DNA of 64,000 bases from an uncultured Lachnospiraceae bacterium (lineage in GTDB: Bacteria; Bacillota; Clostridia; Lachnospirales; Lachnospiraceae): positions 64,244-128,243 of the forward strand of contig CAJUJK010000001.1 of assembly GCA_910586705.1 (NCBI GenBank). Reading direction: 5' to 3'. This document shows, in pieces, positions 7,383 to 15,296 of the stretch. Below the pieces are notes generated by a model that was given only the letters and a program-made list of their open reading frames with translations, did no database searches and was not told where the DNA came from. A program made the translations under genes and the position numbers. Every line of letters starts with the position of its first letter. Position 1 is the first letter of the stretch.

Positions 7383-8359
7383 GAAAGATCGCGCTGTTTG
7401 AACAGGGGATTTCCCCCACGCCGATTGTGAAAATGTCCGGCGGTTATGGGGAAAACCAGTATTATATCAAGAGAGAGGATCTGATTCCTTTCAGCTTTGG
7501 GGGCAACAAAGCGCGCAAGGCAGCGGAATTTTATAAAGAAATCAAGGCGTGCGGGGCGGACATAGTGGTGACCTACGGCAGCAACAGCTCCAATCATTGC
7601 CGGATTATCGCAAATATGGCGGCAGCCATGGGCATCGCCTGCCATATTATTTCCCCGGAAGAAAATAGGGAGAGACTTTACAATACAAGGCTGGTTGAGG
7701 ATTTTGGCGCGACAATTGAAACCTGTCCTGTGACCGAGGTGTCGGGTACGATTGACCGCCGTATGGAAACGTTGAGACAGGCGGGTCGGAACCCTTATTT
7801 TATTATGGGCGGGGGACATGGCAATCCCGGCACACGTGCCTGTGCAGATACCTATAGGGAGATTGCCGTTTACGAGGAACAGACGGGTATTTCCTTTGAC
7901 TATATTTTTCACGCGTCGGGCACGGGAACGACGCAGGCGGGGCTTGTCAGCGGGAAACTGCAGGCGGATGCGGAGAAAAAGGAGAGCGGGCGGTGTGCCG
8001 GCGGACAGAAGATTATCGGCATCAGCATAGCGCGAAACGAGGCGCGAGGCAGGGAAGTGGTCAGACAGAGCATCGAGGATTATCTGGGCGCGCGCTACGA
8101 GGAGCTCTACCGGGATGAGGCGCTTATTTTCACGGACGAATACTGCATGGGCGGTTACGGAAAGTACACGCCGGAGGTGGCACAGACGATAGAGAAAGTG
8201 ATGCAAAGCGACGGCATACCGATGGACACAACCTATGTGGGAAAGGCGTTTCATGGGATGATACAGTATGTGGAGGCGCATGGGCTGCAGGGGAAAAATA
8301 TCCTGTTTGTCCACACGGGCGGGACGCCTCTGTATTTTGACTTTTTAGAACGGCGATGA
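7379..8359 (+). CDS. PLP-dependent fold-type II enzyme, ACC deaminase/D-cysteine desulfhydrase-like
   Basis: This 326-residue protein is similar to the ACC deaminase/D-cysteine desulfhydrase group. KREDLIPFSFGGNKARK carries the probable PLP lysine, YGSNSSNHCR is the substrate-facing Ser/Asn loop, and SGTGTTQAGLVSG is the phosphate-binding loop. It overlaps the sugar transferase by ATGA and is followed 40 bases later by an ATP-grasp ligase, so the two probably act together. Inference: it makes or inverts a small amino acid that the ligase attaches to an amino sugar or glycan precursor. The reaction (deamination, racemisation or replacement) cannot be fixed from sequence. A stand-alone catabolic desulfhydrase is the main alternative. 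Confidence 0.75.
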   Translation: MRKIALFEQGISPTPIVKMSGGYGENQYYIKREDLIPFSFGGNKARKAAEFYKEIKACGADIVVTYGSNSSNHCRIIANMAAAMGIACHIISPEENRERLYNTRLVEDFGATIETCPVTEVSGTIDRRMETLRQAGRNPYFIMGGGHGNPGTRACADTYREIAVYEEQTGISFDYIFHASGTGTTQAGLVSGKLQADAEKKESGRCAGGQKIIGISIARNEARGREVVRQSIEDYLGARYEELYRDEALIFTDEYCMGGYGKYTPEVAQTIEKVMQSDGIPMDTTYVGKAFHGMIQYVEAHGLQGKNILFVHTGGTPLYFDFLERR

Positions 8360-8399
8360 CAAGAATCTGTATCGGTGATTTGACGAGAAAGGGGCGGAC

Positions 8400-9383
8400 A
8401 TGAATATTCTGATCCTGAGCGCGGGCACCCGCGACAAAGTGGTGCAATATTTCAAGAAGGAACTGGCGGGTAAGGGCAGGGTGATCGCGACTGACTGTTC
8501 CAATCTGGCGCCAGCGGTGTACGAGGCGGACGCCTTTTATCTGGTGCCAAGAATCACGGCGCCGGATTATCTGGACGTGATACTGGATATCTGTGAAAAA
8601 GAAAAAATAACGGGTGTTTTTTCACTGATTGACCCGGAACTCTCCCTTCTGGCAAAGGAGCGGGAGCGGTTTCTGGCGGTAGGGACCACGCCCATTGTGT
8701 CGGATTACGGGCTGGTGGAAACCTGTTTTGACAAGTACAGAATGTTTGAGATGCTTCAGAAAATGCACATACCGACGGCGAAGTGCTATGCGGACAAGGA
8801 GTCCTTCTACCGGGCAGAAGAAGCCGGGGAGATATCTTATCCTGTCTTTGTGAAGCCGGTCCGCGGCAGCGCCAGCATCCATATCAATAAAGTGGGGAGC
8901 AAAAAGGAGATTGAGGTACTCTGTGACCTTTACGACGATCTGATGATTCAGGAGTATATGGACGGCACAGAGTTTGGGGCGGACGTGTATGTGGACATGC
9001 TTTCCGGCAAATGTACGGATATCTTCGTGAAAAAGAAGATCAAGATGCGGGCGGGGGAGACGGATAAGTCGGTTTCCTTTAAAGATGAAAAACTGTTTGC
9101 CCTGATCCGCGACTTTGCGGAAAAATGCGGTTTCCGCGGCATGATAGACATTGATATTTTTGAGATTGGCGGCGTTTATCATATTTCCGAGGTCAATCCC
9201 CGCTTCGGCGGCGGTTACCCCCATGCTTACGGCTGCGGCGTGAATATGGCTGCCGCGGTGGCGCGGAATTTGTCCGGGCAGGAGAACGAGGTGCGGATCG
9301 GCGCGTATAGAGAAGGGATCTGCATGATGAAGTTTAATGAAGTGATGATACGGGATATGGCGGGGGAGGAGATTGTGCCATAG
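8400..9383 (+). CDS. ATP-grasp carboxylate-amine ligase (CarB-like fold)
   Basis: This is a 327-residue ATP-grasp protein. The N-terminal lobe is pre-ATP-grasp-like (MNILILSAGTRDKVVQYF), the ATP lysine region is YPVFVKPVRGSAS, and the metal/ATP site is ISEVNPRFGGGYPHAYGCG near residues 262-280. ATP-grasp enzymes join a carboxylate to an amine through an acyl phosphate. Set between a PLP enzyme and a GT4 glycosyltransferase in a 4-amino-sugar cluster, it may couple an amino acid to the free amino group of a sugar nucleotide or to a uronic acid. That is inference from context. The start is supported by AAAGGGGC 7 bases upstream. Confidence 0.8.
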   Translation: MNILILSAGTRDKVVQYFKKELAGKGRVIATDCSNLAPAVYEADAFYLVPRITAPDYLDVILDICEKEKITGVFSLIDPELSLLAKERERFLAVGTTPIVSDYGLVETCFDKYRMFEMLQKMHIPTAKCYADKESFYRAEEAGEISYPVFVKPVRGSASIHINKVGSKKEIEVLCDLYDDLMIQEYMDGTEFGADVYVDMLSGKCTDIFVKKKIKMRAGETDKSVSFKDEKLFALIRDFAEKCGFRGMIDIDIFEIGGVYHISEVNPRFGGGYPHAYGCGVNMAAAVARNLSGQENEVRIGAYREGICMMKFNEVMIRDMAGEEIVP

Positions 9384-9421
9384 ACAGAGATCAATGAGGA
9401 AAGTGCAGGGATGGAAGTGCA

Positions 9422-10510
9422 ATGAAGAAAGTTTTGATTTTGATCAATTCCTCCGGCGGTCTTTGCGATTTCCGGGGAGAATTTGTGGAGGCGCTCTGTG
9501 CGAAATACGAGGTCTGGGTGAGTATGCCGGACGACGTGAAGGAGAGGGAACTTGTGGATATGGGCTGTCATATTATCAAAACGCCCATCAACCGCAGGGG
9601 CATCAATCCACTGGAGGACTTGAAGTTATACCGCGCTTACGGTAAAATAATGAAGGATCTGCGGCCCTCGCTGGTGGTGACTTACACGATCAAGCCGAAC
9701 ATATACGGCGGATTTGCGGCGGGCGCAAGGAAGATTCCCTATATTGCCACGATCACGGGGCTTGGGGGCGCGTTTGACAGGACGGGCGTGCTGCTTAAAC
9801 TGATTGTCGGGATGTACCGCGCGGGTCTGAAGCGGGCGTCCTGCGTGTTCTTCCAGAATGAGGAGAACAGAGGCATTTTTCAGAAGATGGGCATTACGGC
9901 GAAAAAGACGCGGATGGTTATGGGCTCTGGTGTGAGTCTGGAAAAACACACGTATGAGCCGTATCCGGCGAGGGAGAAAACACATTTCCTCTTTGTGGGC
10001 AGAGTGATGAAAGAGCGGGGAATCCTTGAGTATATCGAGGCGGCGAAGCGCTTACATAGCGACCGGATATTTTTCGATATCATGGGTTACTGTGACGAGG
10101 ATTACGAGGAACTGCTGGACGATCTGGAGAAAGAGGGCGTGATCCGGCAGATCGGCTTTCACACACAGGTGCACGAATATCTGGCGGCGGCGGACGCCAT
10201 TGTGGTTGCCTCCTTCCATGAGGGTATGTCGAACGCGCTGATCGAGGGCGCGGCTACGGGCAGACCGGTGATCGCCTCGAACATCAGCGGCTGTATGGAA
10301 GCATTTGAGGAGGGCGTGACAGGTTTCGGCTTCACGCCGGGTAAGCCGGAAGAGCTGATAGAGGCTATGAAAAAATTTCTTGCTCTCTCCGGGGAGGAGC
10401 GTGCCGCAATGGGGCGGCATGGCAGGGAAAAGATGGAGCGGGAATTTGACAGGAGGTTTGTGACGGCGGCGTACATGGATGAGGTCGGACAGATACTGGA
10501 CGGCGGATGA
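9422..10510 (+). CDS. GT4 glycosyltransferase (PglA/WbpH-type)
   Basis: The enzyme has 362 residues in a GT-B fold. The N-terminal half carries TYTIKPNIYGGFAAG and ITGLGGAFDRTG, typical of transferases acting on undecaprenyl-PP-bacillosamine-like acceptors. The C-terminal half has FVGRVMKERGILEYIEAA and the HEGMSNALIEGAATGRPVIA donor motif with its two glutamates. It probably adds the second sugar to the lipid-linked primer made by the PglC-like enzyme. It stands 38 bases after the ATP-grasp gene and 89 bases before the dehydrogenase. The donor sugar is not predictable. Confidence 0.88.
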   Translation: MKKVLILINSSGGLCDFRGEFVEALCAKYEVWVSMPDDVKERELVDMGCHIIKTPINRRGINPLEDLKLYRAYGKIMKDLRPSLVVTYTIKPNIYGGFAAGARKIPYIATITGLGGAFDRTGVLLKLIVGMYRAGLKRASCVFFQNEENRGIFQKMGITAKKTRMVMGSGVSLEKHTYEPYPAREKTHFLFVGRVMKERGILEYIEAAKRLHSDRIFFDIMGYCDEDYEELLDDLEKEGVIRQIGFHTQVHEYLAAADAIVVASFHEGMSNALIEGAATGRPVIASNISGCMEAFEEGVTGFGFTPGKPEELIEAMKKFLALSGEERAAMGRHGREKMEREFDRRFVTAAYMDEVGQILDGG

Positions 10511-10523
10511 AAGAAGTGACGCA

Positions 10524-10579
10524 TTTGCTGTCAGGGCGGTACAGCAAAGATAGAGAGCGACAGCGTATGGGGGCATACG
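10524..10579 (+). other. Two tandem hairpins in the gap before the UDP-sugar dehydrogenase
   Basis: TTTGCTGT with ACAGCAAA (8 bp, 9-base loop, 10524-10548) is followed by CGTATG with CATACG (6 bp, 4-base loop, 10564-10579). The second hairpin ends 1 base before the GAAGGAGAAG ribosome site of the gene at 10600. No T-run follows, so these are not ordinary terminators. They may affect mRNA processing or translation. Confidence 0.4.
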
Positions 10580-10599
10580 GGAAGGAGAAGTGGTAACAG

Positions 10600-11916
10600 A
10601 TGGATTTATATGAAAAACTGGTAAGTGGTGAGGAAAAGCTTTCGCTGATCGGACTCGGCTACGTGGGGATGCCGATTGCGGTTGCTTTTGCGAGAAAGAT
10701 CAAGGTGGTCGGTTTTGATTTAAATGAGGAGAAGATCGGACTGTACAAGAGCGGGATCGACCCCACGAACGAAGTGGGCGGCGAGGTGGTCCGGAATACG
10801 AAGGTGGATTTCACCGCTGACCCGGCAAAGCTCAGGGAGGCTAAGTTCCACATTGTGGCGGTGCCTACGCCTGTCAATGACGATCACACGCCGGATCTTT
10901 CCCCGGTGGAAGGGGCGAGCCGCATTCTGGGGCAGAATCTGACGAAGGGATCCGTGGTGGTGTTTGAGTCCACGGTGTACCCCGGCGTGACGGAAGATAT
11001 CTGTGTGCCGATTCTGGAGAAAGAGTCCGGTCTGACATGCGGCGTGGATTTCAAGATCGGGTACTCCCCCGAGCGGATCAATCCGGGCGACAAAGTACAT
11101 AGACTGGAGACGATCACGAAAATCGTGTCCGGCATGGACGAGGAGACGCTCGACACCGTGGCGAAAGTCTACGAACTGGTGGTGGAGGCGGGGGTTCACC
11201 GCGCGGAATCCATCAAAGTGGCGGAGGCGGCAAAAGTCATCGAGAACAGCCAGAGAGATATCAATATCGCGTTTATGAATGAACTTTCCATCATATTTCA
11301 CAAGATGGAGATTGACACGAAGTCCGTGCTGGAAGCGGCGGGCACCAAGTGGAACTTCCTGCCTTTTATGCCGGGACTTGTGGGCGGCCACTGTATCGGC
11401 GTTGACCCCTATTATCTGACTTATAAGGCGGAGCAGCTCGGGTATCACTCCCAGATCATCCTTTCGGGCAGACGGATCAACGACGACATGGGCAAATATG
11501 TGGCGGAGAGTCTGGTGAAGGATCTGATCCGGGCGAATATTCCCGTGAAGCACGCAAAGGTGGCGATTCTGGGCTTTACGTTCAAGGAGAACTGCCCGGA
11601 CACGAGAAACACCAAAGTGATTGATATTTACAAGGAACTGGGCGAGTACGGCATAGAACCGCTTGTGGTAGACCCGGCGGCGGACGCGGAGGAGGCGAAG
11701 CGTCTCTACGGGATCGGGTTTAAGACCATGGATGATATCCGGGATGTGGATGCACTGATTATCGCGGTGGCGCACGAGCAGTTCATGGATCTTGACAGAG
11801 AGAAGATTTCATCCTTCTTTAATCCGGCGCATAAGAGGAAGGTGCTGATGGATCTGAAGGGCATACTGGACCGCAAAGAATATCTGACAGAGGATTTTCT
11901 GTATTGGAGATTGTAG
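10600..11916 (+). CDS. UDP-N-acetylhexosamine 6-dehydrogenase (TviB/WbpO-like)
   Basis: The protein of 438 residues has the three-domain layout of nucleotide-sugar dehydrogenases. LIGLGYVGMPIAVAFA is the NAD loop at residues 16-31, and the central domain contains the thiol site GGHCIGVDPYYLTYKAEQLG with catalytic Cys265. The C-terminal NDP-sugar domain begins with KHAKVAILGFTFKENCPDTRN. It oxidises C6 twice with NAD+ to give a uronic acid. The pairing with a TviC/WbpP-like 4-epimerase one gene downstream points to UDP-GlcNAcA/UDP-GalNAcA synthesis as in Vi antigen. The stop is followed after 2 bases by the start of the next membrane protein. Confidence 0.9.
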   Translation: MDLYEKLVSGEEKLSLIGLGYVGMPIAVAFARKIKVVGFDLNEEKIGLYKSGIDPTNEVGGEVVRNTKVDFTADPAKLREAKFHIVAVPTPVNDDHTPDLSPVEGASRILGQNLTKGSVVVFESTVYPGVTEDICVPILEKESGLTCGVDFKIGYSPERINPGDKVHRLETITKIVSGMDEETLDTVAKVYELVVEAGVHRAESIKVAEAAKVIENSQRDINIAFMNELSIIFHKMEIDTKSVLEAAGTKWNFLPFMPGLVGGHCIGVDPYYLTYKAEQLGYHSQIILSGRRINDDMGKYVAESLVKDLIRANIPVKHAKVAILGFTFKENCPDTRNTKVIDIYKELGEYGIEPLVVDPAADAEEAKRLYGIGFKTMDDIRDVDALIIAVAHEQFMDLDREKISSFFNPAHKRKVLMDLKGILDRKEYLTEDFLYWRL

Positions 11917-11918
11917 GA

Positions 11919-13280
11919 TTGAATAGAGACAAAAAGAGAGCTCTGTGCCTTTTCGCAGGGCTTCTCGCCTTTTTTCTGGGGCTGCTTGCAGCCGGCGGAG
12001 TCGGTGTTTACAACGATTCCGAACAATATATCACGATGCATATCCACAGGGAACCGCTCTATCCCCTCTATCTCGCCGCCTTCCGGGCAGTTTTGGGAGA
12101 GGGGTACCTTATGGCGGCGATGGCAGGGCAGGGAATCCTCACGGCGGTGGGAATCACGGCGCTTTCGGAGTACCTGACGAGGCGTTTCGGGCTTAGGATG
12201 TGGGAGGAACTGACGGTTGTGGCATTGCAGCTTCTGCCGCATCTGATTACGCGGTATGTGTCTGCGCTCGGTATTTTTCTGGAAAATTCGGTTATGAGCG
12301 AAGGGCTGTGCATCCCGCTCTTTACCATTTTTGTGTATTTTCTTTTGCGGATGCTGTTTGAGGGGAAAGTGCGTGACGCCGTGTCCGCGCTGCTGTTCGC
12401 CTACCTGCTGTCCATGACCAGAGGACAGATGATGACAACGATTCTGTTGTGGGCGCTTCTTCTCGGGATCCGTCTGGTCGCGCACAAAAAATACCGACCG
12501 TTATTTTTATGCGCTTCGACGGTGCTTCTCGTCTTTCTTTTGCGGGATCTGACGGTTCATGTGTATAATTACGGCGTTACCGGCTATTTTATGGGCAATA
12601 CTTATGGGCAGGTGAACACGCTGACCAACGTGATCTACGCCTGCGACGAGGAGGACAGGGAGGTTTTCGAGGAGGGAGATCTGGAACAGGCGTTTTTCGA
12701 CAGCTTTTACAGCAAGGCGATGGAGCGTAAGCTGAACCATGTATACGCCGGAGACAGTTTTGGCGAGCGGGCGGCGTATCTGGAGGAGCACCATGACCTT
12801 TTAAAATTCCAGATTCTGGAAGCGCAGCTGTCGGCATACTATTTCGGTCTGGGAGAGGTGGATTATTACGAGCAGAGCAGCATGTCCGACGAGATGGCAG
12901 GAAAGATGATAAAGAAACTTCTGCCCGCCTGTTTCGGACAGTGGCTGTACGATTACATCCTCCTGTGCCGGGGCGGTTTTGTCAGGAGCATTGCGGTGGT
13001 GCATCCGCTGATCAATTTTGTCGCGCTTTTTCTGTATCTGTCGGCGATCGGACTTTTGCTCTGGCAGACGCTTGTCAAAAAGCGGTTTCAGGCGGCGGTC
13101 GTCATGGGAACGGCGCTGCTGTTTATTGCGGCGAACGTGTGCGCGACGTCAATCACGATTATGTGTCTGTCGCGTTATATGATATATGGATTTTCACTGT
13201 TTTATATTGCTTTTTATCTGTTGGTCAGGGAAGTGTGTGAGAACAAGCTGTTTTGGAAGAATCAGGGAGGTAAAACATGA
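11919..13280 (+). CDS. Polytopic membrane protein, possible GT-C-type transferase
   Basis: About 453 residues with roughly 9-11 hydrophobic segments and one hydrophilic external loop (about residues 210-300). An early YNDSEQYITMHIHREPLYPLY stretch, acidic and close to the first segment, resembles the active-site loop of GT-C glycosyltransferases that use polyprenyl-phosphate sugars. I cannot assign a named family. TTG 11919 is preferred because GGAG lies 9 bases upstream and it clears the stop at 11916. TTG 11904 is an alternative giving 5 more residues. It overlaps the following epimerase by ATGA and separates the TviB- and TviC-like genes, so it belongs to this operon. Confidence 0.6.
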   Translation: MNRDKKRALCLFAGLLAFFLGLLAAGGVGVYNDSEQYITMHIHREPLYPLYLAAFRAVLGEGYLMAAMAGQGILTAVGITALSEYLTRRFGLRMWEELTVVALQLLPHLITRYVSALGIFLENSVMSEGLCIPLFTIFVYFLLRMLFEGKVRDAVSALLFAYLLSMTRGQMMTTILLWALLLGIRLVAHKKYRPLFLCASTVLLVFLLRDLTVHVYNYGVTGYFMGNTYGQVNTLTNVIYACDEEDREVFEEGDLEQAFFDSFYSKAMERKLNHVYAGDSFGERAAYLEEHHDLLKFQILEAQLSAYYFGLGEVDYYEQSSMSDEMAGKMIKKLLPACFGQWLYDYILLCRGGFVRSIAVVHPLINFVALFLYLSAIGLLLWQTLVKKRFQAAVVMGTALLFIAANVCATSITIMCLSRYMIYGFSLFYIAFYLLVREVCENKLFWKNQGGKT

Positions 13281-14254
13281 GCTATCAGGACATCAAATTC
13301 GAGGAAGGTACGGTATTTCTGGTGACAGGGGGCGCGGGGTTTATCGGCTCAAATCTCTGTGAGGCGCTGCTTGACATGGGCTGCAACGTGCGCTGTCTGG
13401 ACGATCTGTCCACGGGAAAGTACGAAAATATCGAACACTTTATGGGGAAAAAAGAATTTGCTTTTATAGAGGGGGATATCCGCGATTTTAAGACGTGCGA
13501 GTCCGCCTGTGAGGGTGTGGATTATGTGCTGCATCAGGCGGCATGGGGAAGCGTGCCGAGAAGCATGGAGATGCCGATTGTCTACGAGGAGATCAATATC
13601 CGCGGCACGTTAAATATGATGGAGGCGGCGACACAGTGCGGTGTGAAAAAGTTCGTCTATGCGTCGAGTTCCTCTGTCTACGGGGATTCCACGGAGCTTC
13701 CGAAGAGGGAAGGGCAGGAGGGAAAGGTGATTTCGCCCTATGCCCTGACGAAAAAGACGGACGAGGAGTACGGACGGCTCTACAAGGAGCTGTACGGGCT
13801 TGACACTTACGGTCTGCGCTATTTCAATGTATTTGGACGCAGACAGGACCCGGATGGCGCATATGCGGCGGTGATTCCGAAATTTATCAAACAGCTCCTT
13901 CACGGGGAGACGCCCACCATCAACGGGGACGGCAGACAGTCCCGGGATTTCACGTATATTGACAACGTGATCGAGGCGAATCTGCGCGCCTGCAAGGCGG
14001 AAAGCAGCGCAGCGGGAGAGGCTTTCAATATCGGCGCGGGGGGACGGCTTTTTCTGATTGATATGTACGAGCAGCTCTGTCAGGCGCTGGGCGTTTCGGT
14101 GGAGCCGGTTTTCGGTCCGCCGAGGGCAGGCGACGTGCGGGACTCCAACGCGGATATCAGCAAGGCAAAGAAACTTTTGGGGTATGATCCCTCTTATGAT
14201 TTTGAGAGGGGGATCGGGCTGGCGATCGACTGGTATAGGGAATATTTGAAATGA
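13277..14254 (+). CDS. UDP-N-acetylglucosamine 4-epimerase (TviC/WbpP-like)
   Basis: This is an extended SDR of 325 residues with the NAD loop TGGAGFIGSNLCEAL near residues 17-31. HQAAWGSVPRSMEMP is the WbpP/TviC hallmark, followed by the catalytic Ser in ASSSSVYG and ISPYALTKK (YxxxK). The GSVPRS segment is characteristic of epimerases favouring N-acetylated substrates. Together with the dehydrogenase at 10600 it should supply UDP-GalNAc or UDP-GalNAcA. It starts inside the stop of the preceding membrane protein gene (ATGA overlap). Preference for N-acetylated over plain UDP-glucose is a family inference. Confidence 0.88.
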   Translation: MSYQDIKFEEGTVFLVTGGAGFIGSNLCEALLDMGCNVRCLDDLSTGKYENIEHFMGKKEFAFIEGDIRDFKTCESACEGVDYVLHQAAWGSVPRSMEMPIVYEEINIRGTLNMMEAATQCGVKKFVYASSSSVYGDSTELPKREGQEGKVISPYALTKKTDEEYGRLYKELYGLDTYGLRYFNVFGRRQDPDGAYAAVIPKFIKQLLHGETPTINGDGRQSRDFTYIDNVIEANLRACKAESSAAGEAFNIGAGGRLFLIDMYEQLCQALGVSVEPVFGPPRAGDVRDSNADISKAKKLLGYDPSYDFERGIGLAIDWYREYLK

Positions 14255-14313
14255 AGGTGAGGACGTTCGGCAGTTATATATGATTCTTTGAAAGAGAAGG
14301 GAAAATAGCGGTT

Positions 14314-15234
14314 ATGAGATATAAGGTTGTCGTGTTTGGGGTGAAAGATACGTCCGAGAATATCGTGGATTTTATACAGAAGGAAATCTGCCCGGTGGAT
14401 CTGGTGATTACGATCAGCCCGGAGGTGACGAAGAAAAATCAGGTTTCGGGGTATAAGGGGCTGTCGGTTCTGACGGAAAGGTACGGGATTCCTGTGCATG
14501 AGGCGGACAGCTATTTTCTGACGGATGAGAAGACGCAGAAGCTGATGCGGGAGAATACGTTTGACGTCGGTATTTCCATGGGCTGGCAGAGACTGATTCC
14601 GGCTTCCGTGCTGGACTGCTTTCAGTACGGCATATACGGCTTCCACGGCAACAGCGGTTATCTGCCCTTCGGCAGGGGACGTTCGCCCTTAAACTGGTCC
14701 GTGATTCTGGGGGACACCCGTTTTAATCTGAATCTGTTCCGCTATGACGAGAAGGCGGACAGCCCCAACGTGTTTGCCACGGAGATGTTTTCCATCACGC
14801 CCCACGACGATATCCGCACGGCGCAGTATAAAAATATGATCTGCTCGAAACGGCTGATCCGTAAGCTGCTTGCCGCCTATGAGAGCGGGCATATCGAAAT
14901 CCGCACGGATTCCAAGGATTTTGACTCATGGTATGAGAAACGCACGGCGGCGGACGGGAAAATTGACTTCCATAAAAGAACACGTGATATTTATAATCTG
15001 ATCCGCGGTGTGGCGTCGCCTTTTCCGGGAGCCTTTGCCTGTTGCAACGGGCAGGAGGTGCGTGTCTGGGAGGCGCATCCCTTTGACGAGATGATTGATT
15101 TCTCCGCCTATGCGCCGGGCGAGGTGATCGACGTATTTGACGGAAAGCCTGTGGTGCGCACGGTGGACGGGTCGCTTCTGATTGGCCGCTATGAGAGCTG
15201 CCTGACGCTGGAAGCGGGGGATATTTTAGAATAG
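14314..15234 (+). CDS. Formyltransferase-fold protein with altered active site
   Basis: This 306-residue protein has the two-domain layout of methionyl-tRNA formyltransferase relatives. The active-site segment reads YGFHGNSGYLPFGRGRSPLNW (residues 108-128). The His (His111) is kept, but the position of the catalytic Asn in the usual N-x-H motif is Gly109. Asp149 lies near the expected place of the third residue. Proteins of this fold transfer formyl groups from N10-formyltetrahydrofolate to amino sugars such as 4-amino-4,6-dideoxy sugars. The missing Asn makes normal N-formylation uncertain, and another one-carbon or acyl reaction is possible. It follows the epimerase and precedes three GT4 genes. 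The start has GAAGGG about 13 bases upstream. Confidence 0.7.
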   Translation: MRYKVVVFGVKDTSENIVDFIQKEICPVDLVITISPEVTKKNQVSGYKGLSVLTERYGIPVHEADSYFLTDEKTQKLMRENTFDVGISMGWQRLIPASVLDCFQYGIYGFHGNSGYLPFGRGRSPLNWSVILGDTRFNLNLFRYDEKADSPNVFATEMFSITPHDDIRTAQYKNMICSKRLIRKLLAAYESGHIEIRTDSKDFDSWYEKRTAADGKIDFHKRTRDIYNLIRGVASPFPGAFACCNGQEVRVWEAHPFDEMIDFSAYAPGEVIDVFDGKPVVRTVDGSLLIGRYESCLTLEAGDILE

Positions 15235-15296
15235 GCGACACAGGTATGAGAAACCGGGAGCGCAATGCTCGCAGGGAGGGCTGGGAAGGACAGAGT

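Noticed and set aside
10720..11775. Reverse-strand open frame of about 351 codons opposite the dehydrogenase gene
   Set aside because: It lies entirely within a well-supported nucleotide-sugar dehydrogenase and has no recognisable motif.
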